NCBI GenBank assembly: GCA_016198915.1
Contig: JACQHS010000057.1
Coordinates: 1-14,787, forward strand
Length of the DNA stretch: 14,787 bases
Direction of reading: 5' to 3'
From: Candidatus Omnitrophota bacterium
GTDB taxonomy: Bacteria > Omnitrophota > Gorgyraeia > Aquiviventales > Aquiviventaceae
Below the pieces are notes generated by a model. It saw nothing but the letters and a program-made list of their open reading frames with translations, made no database searches and was not told the origin of the DNA. Every line of letters begins with the position of its first letter. Position 1 is the stretch's first letter. Positions 6,805-14,787 of the stretch are shown one piece after another. A program made the translations under genes and the position numbers.

Positions 6805-7640
6805 TGAATACCATCCACCCCAGCGTGACGATCGGCAAAAACGTCCAGCTCGGCGGCGGCAACGACATCGGCCCTGGGTGTGTGATTGAAGACGGCGTGA
6901 TCATCGGCTCTCGAAATAAGCTGTGGATGAACGTCTACATCGGTCCGGGCACCACCATCGGTGACGGGAACCAGATCCACATGGGGGCGGTCATCGGCCA
7001 CCTGCCGCAGGACCTCACCTTTTCCGGCGGGGCCTCCTTCACAAAGATCGGCCACCGCAACACCATCCGGGAGTACGTCACCATCCACCGCGGAACCAAA
7101 GAAGAATCTGCGACCGTGGTCGGCGATGACAACTTCCTCATGGCCAACGCGCACCTCGGACACAACTGCCAGGTGGGCAGCCGGACGATTCTCACCAACC
7201 TGGCCACGCTGGCAGGCTACTGTGAGGTCCACGATGGGGCGGTCATTTCCGGCATGGTGGTCATCCACCAGTTCACCCGCATCGGGCAGCTGGCTATGGT
7301 CAGCGGGCTCTCCGCGGTCAATAAAGACGTCCCGCCCTACTTGCTCTGCGGAGGGCGGCCGGCGGTCATCCAGGGGATCAACGCAGTGGGATTGCGCCGC
7401 GCCGGGTTGGCCCCGCCGGTCCGGGAGGAGATCAAGCGGGCTTACCGGTTGCTGTATCGGGAGAGCTTAAGCGTTTCGCATGCCATGAAAGCGATTGAAC
7501 AGGAGTGTAAATCTACACAACTCAAAGTGCTGATTGACTTTGTGAAGAGTTCAACCAGAGGAATCAGCGCAGGAATCAGCTCGGCAGAGCCCCAGGAGGA
7601 AGAGACCATCCTGCCCAGGAAGCCAAAAAATATTCTTTGA
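6804..7640 (+). CDS. lpxA: Acyl-[ACP]--UDP-N-acetylglucosamine O-acyltransferase
   Basis: A 278-residue LpxA, the first enzyme of lipid A synthesis, which moves a 3-hydroxyacyl chain from acyl carrier protein to UDP-GlcNAc. The N-terminal two-thirds is a left-handed beta-helix of hexapeptide repeats (HPSVTIGKNVQLGGG and later coils). The catalytic His in LMANAHLGHNC is residue 117, equivalent to E. coli His125. GHLPQDL, NTIREYVTIHRGT and VIHQFTRIGQLAM are typical of the family. A C-terminal helical region follows, with FVKSSTRGI near the end, then an extra polar tail of about 20 residues. I chose the ATG at 6804, overlapping the rsmI stop by one base, because MNTIHPSV is the normal LpxA beginning; the GTG at 6783 would only add translated repeat. 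Presence of lpxA implies an outer membrane. glmS upstream supplies the precursor branch. Confidence 0.95.
   Translation: MNTIHPSVTIGKNVQLGGGNDIGPGCVIEDGVIIGSRNKLWMNVYIGPGTTIGDGNQIHMGAVIGHLPQDLTFSGGASFTKIGHRNTIREYVTIHRGTKEESATVVGDDNFLMANAHLGHNCQVGSRTILTNLATLAGYCEVHDGAVISGMVVIHQFTRIGQLAMVSGLSAVNKDVPPYLLCGGRPAVIQGINAVGLRRAGLAPPVREEIKRAYRLLYRESLSVSHAMKAIEQECKSTQLKVLIDFVKSSTRGISAGISSAEPQEEETILPRKPKNIL
7559..7582. repeat. Two-copy 12-bp direct repeat in the lpxA tail
   Basis: AGGAATCAGC is repeated at 7559 and 7571, with copies AGGAATCAGCGC and AGGAATCAGCTC. It encodes GISAGISS in the non-conserved tail of LpxA. The period is a multiple of three, so it is a plain in-frame duplication, unlike the 7- and 8-nt arrays. 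Confidence 0.7.
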
Positions 7641-7648
7641 TTGGGGGG

Positions 7649-7678
7649 TTGACAAACACCGGGGTTTTTTCGTATAAT
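7649..7678 (+). promoter_or_regulatory. Sigma-70-type promoter of the pyr operon
   Basis: A perfect -35 hexamer TTGACA (7649-7654) and a perfect -10 hexamer TATAAT (7673-7678) are separated by 18 bp, just downstream of the lpxA stop. Transcription should start near A7685/A7686, giving a leader of about 45 nt before pyrR. It is the only clear consensus promoter I see in the window. Confidence 0.9.
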
Positions 7679-7694
7679 AATAGCAATTGTATCG

Positions 7695-7726
7695 CCTTTA
7701 AAACCCGTCCTGAGAGGCGGGAAAGG
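7695..7726 (+). promoter_or_regulatory. PyrR-binding RNA hairpin overlapping the pyrR ribosome binding site
   Basis: The leader contains CGTCCTGAGAGGCG (7706-7719), which matches the Bacillus PyrR-binding consensus ARUCCNGNGAGGYU at 12 of 14 positions. The two differences are at the first and last base and change an A-U pair to a C-G pair, so pairing is kept. The predicted fold has a lower stem CCUUU (7695-7699) with AAAGG (7722-7726), an AAAA internal bulge (7700-7703), a middle stem CCCG (7704-7707) with CGGG (7718-7721), and a short upper stem with a UGAGA loop. The lower stem covers part of the Shine-Dalgarno sequence. With a leader this short and no U-tract hairpin, translational repression by UMP-bound PyrR is the likely mechanism rather than attenuation. 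Confidence 0.85.
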
Positions 7727-7729
7727 GAG
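7722..7729 (+). promoter_or_regulatory. Ribosome binding site of pyrR
   Basis: The purine run AAAGGGAG directly abuts the ATG at 7730. It is the only candidate ribosome binding site and fixes the pyrR start. Bases 7722-7726 are also one strand of the PyrR-binding hairpin. Confidence 0.75.
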
Positions 7730-8350
7730 ATGGCAGAGAGTCCAGCTCGACATGAGAAGCCCCAGCCAGAGAGCGGGGCATTTTTTGTGTCCGGCTTCCG
7801 CGAGAAGGCCAAGGTTCTTGATGGGGCAGCGATTCGCCGGGCACTGACCCGTGTGGCCCACGAGATTGTGGAGCACCACAAGGGCACCGAACACCTGGCG
7901 CTCATCGGCATCCGCACCCGCGGAGCCCTCCTCGCCCAACGCCTGGCTCGTGAGATCGAGGCGATTGGCGAACATCCGGTGCCGGTCGGGATCCTCGATA
8001 TTACGCTCTATCGCGACGACCTCTCCCGCATTGCCCCCAACCCTGTTGTCCACGCCACGGAGATCTCCTTTGATGTGGCTGGCTTGCATCTGATCCTGGT
8101 GGATGACGTCCTGTTTACCGGCCGCACGATCCGGGCCGCGCTCAACGCGATCAGCGATCTGGGGCGGCCGAACACGATCCAGCTGGCGGTGTTGGTGGAC
8201 CGCGGACACCGGGAACTGCCTATCCGGGCCGACTACGTGGGCAAGAATATCCCGACGAGCCTCCAGGAGCGGGTGGACGTGCGCCTCAACGAGCTCGATG
8301 AGAAGGAAGAAGTCGTCCTCGAGGTGCCGGTGGACGCGGAGCGGAGCTGA
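7730..8350 (+). CDS. pyrR: Bifunctional pyr operon regulator / uracil phosphoribosyltransferase
   Basis: A 206-residue PyrR. In the family this RNA-binding protein represses pyr mRNA when bound to UMP, and most members also have uracil phosphoribosyltransferase activity. The PRPP-binding loop is LVDDVLFTGRTIRAAL. Other hallmarks are AIRRALTRVAHEI near the N-terminus, LIGIRTRGALLA, DITLYRDDL and DRGHRELPIRADYVGKNIPTS. The ATG at 7730 follows a purine-rich ribosome binding site. A longer frame back to 7637 would run through the promoter, so it is rejected. Compared with B. subtilis PyrR (about 180 residues) there is an N-terminal extension of about 20 polar residues and a short acidic C-terminus. 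It is the first gene of the UMP operon, 2 nt before pyrB, and its leader carries a PyrR-binding hairpin, so autoregulation is expected. Confidence 0.95.
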   Translation: MAESPARHEKPQPESGAFFVSGFREKAKVLDGAAIRRALTRVAHEIVEHHKGTEHLALIGIRTRGALLAQRLAREIEAIGEHPVPVGILDITLYRDDLSRIAPNPVVHATEISFDVAGLHLILVDDVLFTGRTIRAALNAISDLGRPNTIQLAVLVDRGHRELPIRADYVGKNIPTSLQERVDVRLNELDEKEEVVLEVPVDAERS

Positions 8351-8352
8351 CG

Positions 8353-9333
8353 ATGGCCAACGGCGTGACGATGACCAAAGACGCGGTGAGCGCCGCCGCC
8401 TGGACGAAAAAGGATCTGCTGGGCCTGCGGGAGCTGTCGGTGGAGGAGATCCGCCTCGTCCTGCAGACCGCTGAGTCCTTCCGGGAAATCTCCCTACGGC
8501 CGATCAAGAAAGTCCCGGCCCTGCGCGGCAAGACCGTCGTGAACCTCTTCTTTGAACCCAGCACGCGCACCCGCACGTCGTTTGAGCTGGCGGCCAAGCG
8601 GCTCTCCGCCGACATCGTCAACATCACGGCGCAGAGCTCCAGCCTCACCAAAGGGGAAACCGTCCTGGACACCGTCCGCAACCTCGAGGCGCTGAAGGTG
8701 GATATTCTCGTCATCCGCCATGCCGCGGCCGGGGTACCCCACCTCATTGCACGCCACGCTGCGGCGTCGGTCATCAACGCCGGCGACGGGGCGCACGAGC
8801 ACCCCACGCAGGCGCTCCTGGACCTGTTCACGATCCAGGAGAAGAAAGGCCGCGTCGCCGGATTGAACGTGTGCATCGTCGGCGACATCGCGCACTCGCG
8901 CGTCGCCCGCTCCAACATCTGGGGGCTGACGAAGCTGGGGGCGCGGGTGACGGTGTGCGCACCGCCGACGTTGCTGCCGCCGCAGATCGAGCAGCTCGGG
9001 GTCACGGTGAGCCACCGGGTCGATGAGGCGATCCGCGCTGCGGATGTCGTGATGCTCCTGCGGATTCAGCACGAGCGGCAGGAAGCCCAGCTGGTGCCCA
9101 GCCTGCGCGAGTACCGGTTGCGCTACGGACTGGACCGCGAGCGGCTCAAGCAAGCGAAACCGGACGTGCTCATCATGCATCCGGGGCCGGTCAACCGCGG
9201 TGTCGAGCTGGACTCCAGCGTTGCCGACGGGCCGTACTCTGTCATCCTCGACCAGGTCACCAACGGCCTGGCGGTCCGCATGGCGGTGCTCTACCTCGTC
9301 TCCGGCGCCCCAAAAGTTGAGGAAGAATCCTAG
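8353..9333 (+). CDS. pyrB: Aspartate carbamoyltransferase, catalytic subunit
   Basis: A 326-residue aspartate transcarbamoylase catalytic chain, which joins carbamoyl phosphate and aspartate to form N-carbamoyl-aspartate, the second step of UMP synthesis. The carbamoyl-phosphate site FFEPSTRTRTSFE has Ser70-Thr-Arg-Thr. SSLTKGETVLDTV holds the active-site Lys loop supplied across subunits. GDGAHEHPTQALLDLFTI, VGDIAHSRVARSN and MHPGPVNRGVE complete the expected set. The ATG at 8353 is 2 nt after the pyrR stop with GGAG upstream; a second in-frame ATG at 8371 is possible and would remove six residues. No pyrI regulatory subunit gene follows, in keeping with the class of enzyme found with PyrR and class I dihydroorotase in other bacteria. 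Confidence 0.97.
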   Translation: MANGVTMTKDAVSAAAWTKKDLLGLRELSVEEIRLVLQTAESFREISLRPIKKVPALRGKTVVNLFFEPSTRTRTSFELAAKRLSADIVNITAQSSSLTKGETVLDTVRNLEALKVDILVIRHAAAGVPHLIARHAAASVINAGDGAHEHPTQALLDLFTIQEKKGRVAGLNVCIVGDIAHSRVARSNIWGLTKLGARVTVCAPPTLLPPQIEQLGVTVSHRVDEAIRAADVVMLLRIQHERQEAQLVPSLREYRLRYGLDRERLKQAKPDVLIMHPGPVNRGVELDSSVADGPYSVILDQVTNGLAVRMAVLYLVSGAPKVEEES

Positions 9334-9357
9334 CACACGGGCACCCAGGCACGAACC
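9334..9357. repeat. Octamer tandem repeat in the pyrB-pyrC gap
   Basis: The whole 25-nt gap between the pyrB stop and the pyrC ATG is three degenerate 8-nt units: CACACGGG, CACCCAGG and CACGAACC. Rotated, it shows the GGGCAC core also seen at the rsmI-lpxA junction. The AGG at 9347-9349 lies 9 nt before the pyrC ATG and is the only Shine-Dalgarno-like match, so the repeat may serve as the ribosome binding site. Confidence 0.7.
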
Positions 9358-9358
9358 A

Positions 9359-10636
9359 ATGTCTAAACTCTTAATTAAGAACGGGTATCTCATCGACCCG
9401 GCCAACCAGCGCGACGGGACGTTTGACGTCCTGATCGAACGCGGCAAAATCGCCGCCATCGAGACGGCCATCCCAGCCAATGGCGCCAAAATAATCGATG
9501 CGGCGGGCCAGCTGGTCGTCCCAGGGCTCATCGACCTGCACACGCACCTGCGCCAGCCCGGCCGCGAGGACAAGGAAACCATTGAGACAGGCGTGCAGGC
9601 CGCGGCGCGCGGCGGATTTACGACGGTGTGCGTCATGCCCAACACCACCCCCCCCCTCGATGAGCGCAGCCACGTGGATTTCATCCAGCAGGAGAGCCGC
9701 CGCATCGGCGGCATCTGCGTGCAGCCGATCGGGGCGGTCACGAAAGGCCGGCAGGGACTAGAGCTGACCGATTTCGGCGAGCTCTTCGAGGCCGGCTGTG
9801 TGGCCCTCTCGGATGACGGCCATCCGGTCAGCGACAGCCACCTGATGCGCCGGGCGCTGGAGTACGCCAAGGTCTTTCAGCGGCCGATCATCCAGCATGC
9901 GGAGGATCGCCAGCTGGCGGCCGGCGGCGTCATGCACGAAGGGCTCATCGCGACGACACTGGGCCTGCGCGGGATGCCGTCGGAAGCCGAATCGGTGATG
10001 GTGGCAAGGGATGTCGCGCTGGCGGAGCTCACCGGCGGCTGGGTGCATTTCGCGCACCTGTCCTGCGCGCAGTCGGTTGAGGTCGTCCGGCAGGCCAAAC
10101 GGCGCGGGATCCGCGTCACCTGCGAGGTGACGCCCCACCATGTAGCGCTAACCCATGAGGCGGTCGGGGAATTTGATACGCGCGCCAAGGTCAATCCTCC
10201 CCTACGGACTGAGCAGGACCGTACGGCCCTCATCGAGGGATTGCGGGACGGGACGATCGACTGCATTGCGACCGACCATGCGCCGCACACCGATTGGGAA
10301 AAAGACGCGGACTTCGATGCAGCCCCCTTTGGCATCGGCGGGCTGGAGACGGCGCTCGGGGTGTGCGCGCGCGCCCTCATCGAATCGAAACACCTCTCCT
10401 GGGCGCAGCTGATCGGGAAGCTGTCCGTGCACCCCGCACAGATCGCGGGGGTTTCCGGCGGAACATTGGCCAAGGGAGCTGATGCGGATCTCACGCTCAT
10501 CGATCCGGAAGCCACCTGGACGGTGGACCCGTCCCGGTTCGCGTCCAAGAGCAAACATTCGCCCTTCGCCGGCTGGACGCTGCACGGGGCGGTCGTGCGC
10601 GTGCTGGTTCGTGGAGCTGAGGTCTTCCCCGCATGA
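9359..10636 (+). CDS. pyrC: Dihydroorotase, class I
   Basis: A 425-residue dihydroorotase, which reversibly closes N-carbamoyl-aspartate to dihydroorotate, the third step of UMP synthesis. The metal-binding HTH of DLHTHLRQPG is His61-Thr-His63. MPNTTPP, LSDDGHPV, QHAED, VTPHHVALT and KVNPPLR follow, and CIATDHAPH holds the catalytic Asp306. The length and the SDDG segment fit the class I (PyrC2/Bacillus-like) group rather than the shorter E. coli type. The ATG at 9359 gives the normal start MSKLLIKNGYLIDP; the longer frame from 9200 overlaps pyrB and is not credible. Its TGA overlaps the carA ATG as ATGA, so the two are translationally coupled. All expected metal and active-site positions appear intact, so it should be catalytically active. 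Confidence 0.96.
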   Translation: MSKLLIKNGYLIDPANQRDGTFDVLIERGKIAAIETAIPANGAKIIDAAGQLVVPGLIDLHTHLRQPGREDKETIETGVQAAARGGFTTVCVMPNTTPPLDERSHVDFIQQESRRIGGICVQPIGAVTKGRQGLELTDFGELFEAGCVALSDDGHPVSDSHLMRRALEYAKVFQRPIIQHAEDRQLAAGGVMHEGLIATTLGLRGMPSEAESVMVARDVALAELTGGWVHFAHLSCAQSVEVVRQAKRRGIRVTCEVTPHHVALTHEAVGEFDTRAKVNPPLRTEQDRTALIEGLRDGTIDCIATDHAPHTDWEKDADFDAAPFGIGGLETALGVCARALIESKHLSWAQLIGKLSVHPAQIAGVSGGTLAKGADADLTLIDPEATWTVDPSRFASKSKHSPFAGWTLHGAVVRVLVRGAEVFPA

Positions 10637-11751
10637 GCCACAGCGCCTCCCTCGTGCTTGAAGACGGGCTCAGCTTCCAGGGGCGCAGCGTCGGGGCCGA
10701 CGGGGAAGCGTTCGGCGAGCTGGTCTTCAACACCGCCATGACCGGCTACCAAGAAATCCTCACCGATCCCTCCTACAAGGGCCAAGTGGTCTGCATGACC
10801 TATCCACACATCGGCAACTACGGAGTCAACGAAGAGGATGCCGAGTCGCGCCGCCCGTGGCTGGAAGGGTTTGTGCTCCGGGAGCTCTCGCCCATCGCCA
10901 GCAACTTCCGGTCCCAAGAGTCGCTCGATGCCTACCTCAAGCGGCACCGCATCGTGGCCATCGACGGCGTGGACACGCGGGCGTTAACCTTGAAGCTGCG
11001 CCAGGCAGGATCGCTGAAGTGCGGCATCTCCACGACGGCCCAAAACCCGGAGCAGCTGTTGCAGCGCGTGCGGTCCTCCCCAGATATCGTCGGCGCGGAT
11101 CTCGCGAAAGACGTGACGTGCGGGGCGCCGTATACGTGGCCGTTGGACAGCGACAAGCGACATGCAACAAGCGACAAGGAAGGGCGGCATATCGTGGTGA
11201 TGGACTACGGCATCAAATACAACATCCTACGGCAGCTCGCGTCGCTGGGGTGCCGGGTCACGGTCATGCCGGCACAGACGACGGCGGATCAGGTGCTGGC
11301 ACGCCAGCCGGATGCGGTCGTCCTCTCCAACGGGCCGGGCGATCCGGCGGCGGTCACGTATGCCGTTGCGACCATCCGCGGCCTGATGGGCCACGTGCCC
11401 ATGCTCGGCATTTGCCTCGGCCATCAGCTGCTCGGCCTGGCCTACGGCGGCGAGACGTTCAAGTTGAAGTTCGGGCATCACGGCGGCAACCACCCGGTCC
11501 AGGATGTGGCCACCGGCAAGGTCGAGATCACGACGCAGAATCACAACTTCGCCGTGGACCTGGACTCGCTCCAGGCCCAGCGCGTGGAGCTCACGCACAA
11601 GAGCCTCAACGACGGCACCGTCGAGGGCATGCGGCACCGGGAGCTGCCGATCATGAGCCTGCAGTACCATCCCGAGGCCGCGCCCGGCCCGCACGATGCC
11701 CGCTACCTCTTTCAACGCTTCCTCGATCTCGTGGAAGGGATCCATGCCTGA
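10633..11751 (+). CDS. carA: Carbamoyl-phosphate synthase small (glutaminase) subunit
   Basis: A 372-residue CarA, which hydrolyses glutamine and passes ammonia to CarB for carbamoyl phosphate synthesis. The N-terminal domain (to about 165) shows LVFNTAMTGYQEILTDPSY and GVDTRALT. The class I amidotransferase domain has MDYGIKYNILRQL, LSNGPGDPAAV and the nucleophile elbow LGICLGHQLLGLA with Cys261. QNHNFAVD and SLQYHPEAAPGPHDA follow, giving the catalytic His346 and Glu348. The triad is complete. The linker joining the two domains (residues 173-184, SDKRHATSDKEG) is encoded by a 7-nt tandem repeat. The start overlaps the pyrC stop (ATGA). The 3' end overlaps an EndoQ-like gene by 8 nt, so carA is not directly next to carB. 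Confidence 0.97.
   Translation: MSHSASLVLEDGLSFQGRSVGADGEAFGELVFNTAMTGYQEILTDPSYKGQVVCMTYPHIGNYGVNEEDAESRRPWLEGFVLRELSPIASNFRSQESLDAYLKRHRIVAIDGVDTRALTLKLRQAGSLKCGISTTAQNPEQLLQRVRSSPDIVGADLAKDVTCGAPYTWPLDSDKRHATSDKEGRHIVVMDYGIKYNILRQLASLGCRVTVMPAQTTADQVLARQPDAVVLSNGPGDPAAVTYAVATIRGLMGHVPMLGICLGHQLLGLAYGGETFKLKFGHHGGNHPVQDVATGKVEITTQNHNFAVDLDSLQAQRVELTHKSLNDGTVEGMRHRELPIMSLQYHPEAAPGPHDARYLFQRFLDLVEGIHA
11150..11177. repeat. Heptamer tandem repeat inside the carA linker
   Basis: Four 7-nt units, GCGACAA, GCGACAT, GCAACAA and GCGACAA, lie in the coding sequence between the two domains of CarA and are translated. Because 7 is not a multiple of 3, each unit is read in a different phase. The array sits in a variable linker where foreign sequence is tolerated. 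Confidence 0.88.
11733..11740 (+). promoter_or_regulatory. Ribosome binding site of the EndoQ-like gene
   Basis: GGAAGGGA lies 3 nt before the ATG at 11744, inside the end of carA. It favours 11744 over the upstream in-frame start at 11696, which would add 16 residues unrelated to the family N-terminus. Confidence 0.7.
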
Positions 11752-12984
11752 GTTTATTGCGGATTTCCACCTTCATTCGCGGTACAGCCGCGCCTGCTCC
11801 AAAGACTTGACCGTGGCCGAGCTGGCGAAGTGGGCCAAAATGAAAGGGATCGGCGTTCTGGGGACCGGCGATTTCACGCACCCCTTCTGGCTGCAGGAGC
11901 TCAAGGACGTCCTGCGCGACACGGGCGACGGACTCTACGAGCATGACGGGATGCGGTTTCTCCTGACATCCGAAGTCAACACGCTCTTCTACAGGGAGGG
12001 CCGCGCGCACCAGATCCATCACGTCCTGTTCGCGCCGAGCTTCGGGGCGGTGGACCGGATCAACCAGGAGCTTGAATCCTTCGGCAGTCTGAGCCTCGAT
12101 GGACGGCCGACCCTGCGGATGGATGCGTGGCGGCTAGTGGAGGTGGTCATGGGCAGCGATCCGCGCAGCTTCGTCGTTCCGGCGCATGCGTGGACGCCGC
12201 ACTTTGCGATCTTCGGGTCCAACTCGGGATTTGACTCGGTGGAGGAATGTTTCGAGCATCAGGCCAAACACATCTTCGCGCTAGAGACCGGCCTGTCCTC
12301 TGATCCGGCGATGAACTGGCGGCTATCGCGGCTAGATCGCTACGCGCTCATCTCCAATTCGGACTCCCACTCGGCCCGACGGATCGGCCGCGAGGCCAAC
12401 GTCTTCAACTGCGCGCTGTCGTACGACGGCATTGCTGATGCCCTCAGGACCAAGGACCCGGCCAAGTTCCTCTCGACCCTGGAATTCTTTCCGGAAGAAG
12501 GGAAGTATCACTACGACGGCCACCGCAACTGCAAGATCCGCTGGTCGCCGCAAGAGACTAGGCAGCACAACTTCCGCTGCCCGTCGTGCGGCCGGAAGGT
12601 CACCGTCGGGGTCATGCACCGCGTGGACATACTGGCAGATCGTCCCGAAGGGAGCATGCCGGAACACGCGATCCCCTTCAAACGGATCGTGCCGCTGGAG
12701 GAAATCATCGCCGAGGTGCTTGGCGTCGGCGTGGCCACCCAGGCCGTGGAGCGCGAGTACCACAGCCTCATTCACTACTGCGGAACCGAGTTTAACGTGC
12801 TGCTCAAGGCGTCCAACGAGGAGCTGCGCAAGGCGACGACGCCGAGAGTCGCCGAAGGCATTCTCCAGGTCAGGGAAGGACGCGTGACGATCGAGCCGGG
12901 CTACGACGGCGAGTACGGCAAGGTGCGCTTCTCGGAAGGCGAGCCGGCTGCCACCGCAAGCGAACAGCAAATGACGCTCTTCTG

Positions 12985-12985
<1 letters not shown>
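11744..12985 (+). CDS. PHP-domain endonuclease Q-like DNA repair nuclease
   Basis: A 413-residue PHP-fold protein that I assign to the endonuclease Q family, which in Thermococcales nicks DNA 5' of uracil, hypoxanthine, xanthine and abasic sites. The PHP metal motifs appear in order: DFHLHSRYS (residues about 6-14), GTGDFTHP, the TSEVN strand, PAHAWTP and SNSDSHS. A zinc-like segment follows, with Cys in RNCKIRWSP and a CPSCGRKV knuckle. The family's KR.VPLEEIIAEVLGVG-type helix and a short basic C-terminal region come next. The protein ends in QQMTLF, which matches the bacterial sliding-clamp motif QL(S/D)LF closely. The gene overlaps carA by 8 nt and shares a TGATG junction with carB, so it is part of the pyr transcript. 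Family membership is recalled, not searched; the nuclease function here is inferred. Confidence 0.82.

Positions 12986-14787
<1,802 letters not shown>

Noticed and set aside
6273..7268. 331-codon open frame on the - strand across rsmI and lpxA
   Set aside because: It is the antisense shadow of two confident genes and has no recognisable motif.
7657..7670. GGGGTTTTTT as a terminator for lpxA
   Set aside because: There is no complementary C-rich arm upstream to form a hairpin; these bases are the spacer of the pyr promoter.
7637..7729. Upstream extension of pyrR to 7637
   Set aside because: It would place coding sequence over a perfect -35/-10 promoter and the PyrR-binding hairpin, and the added residues are not like the family.
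9200..9358. Extended start of pyrC at 9200
   Set aside because: It overlaps pyrB by more than 130 nt and yields a Ser/Thr/Arg-rich stretch unlike dihydroorotases.
8494..9870. 458-codon open frame on the - strand across pyrB and pyrC
   Set aside because: It spans two genes with unambiguous motifs on the other strand and shows no domain of its own.
11696..11743. Upstream start of the EndoQ-like gene at 11696
   Set aside because: It would overlap carA further and add residues not seen in the family; GGAAGGGA just before 11744 supports the later start.

Overview
The window reads as a tightly packed chromosomal segment from a GC-rich, Gram-negative bacterium. Every supported gene lies on the + strand. 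An lpxA gene implies lipid A and an outer membrane. A PyrR-controlled UMP operon, an endonuclease Q-type PHP protein and many short-period repeats at gene junctions point to an uncultured lineage rather than a proteobacterium. An Omnitrophota-like organism is my guess, from general resemblance only.

Layout. (1) 1-2970: the 3' end of gyrB, complete gyrA with a long basic tail, and a tRNA-Glu(UUC) 9 nt behind gyrA. (2) 2988-7640: an amino-sugar and envelope block of nagA, glmS, rsmI and lpxA. NagA and GlmS both yield glucosamine-6-phosphate, the precursor of UDP-GlcNAc, and LpxA uses UDP-GlcNAc in the first step of lipid A synthesis. A 118-bp inverted repeat made of heptamer words separates glmS from rsmI. 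(3) 7641-14787: a pyrimidine operon of pyrR, pyrB, pyrC, carA, an EndoQ-like gene and carB (cut by the window end). It has its own near-consensus sigma-70 promoter and a PyrR-binding RNA hairpin whose lower stem sequesters the pyrR ribosome binding site. Most junctions in this operon overlap or abut (ATGA, TGATG, 2-nt and 8-nt).

Three things stand out. First, short tandem 'word' repeats of 7 or 8 nt recur at six places: four at gene junctions and two inside the inter-domain linkers of carA and carB, where they are translated. Second, a deaminated-base DNA repair nuclease (EndoQ family) sits inside the UMP operon and ends in a sliding-clamp-like motif, QMTLF. Third, the pyr leader looks like a compact PyrR translational switch. 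Smaller points are Ile at GyrA position 83 (the quinolone-resistance position), an H1-like basic GyrA tail, and a NagA whose HxH motif reads H-V-W.

There is no CRISPR array, insertion sequence or prophage. No stretch over 300 bases lacks a gene; the longest gaps are 5964-6099 (inverted repeat) and 7641-7729 (promoter and leader).
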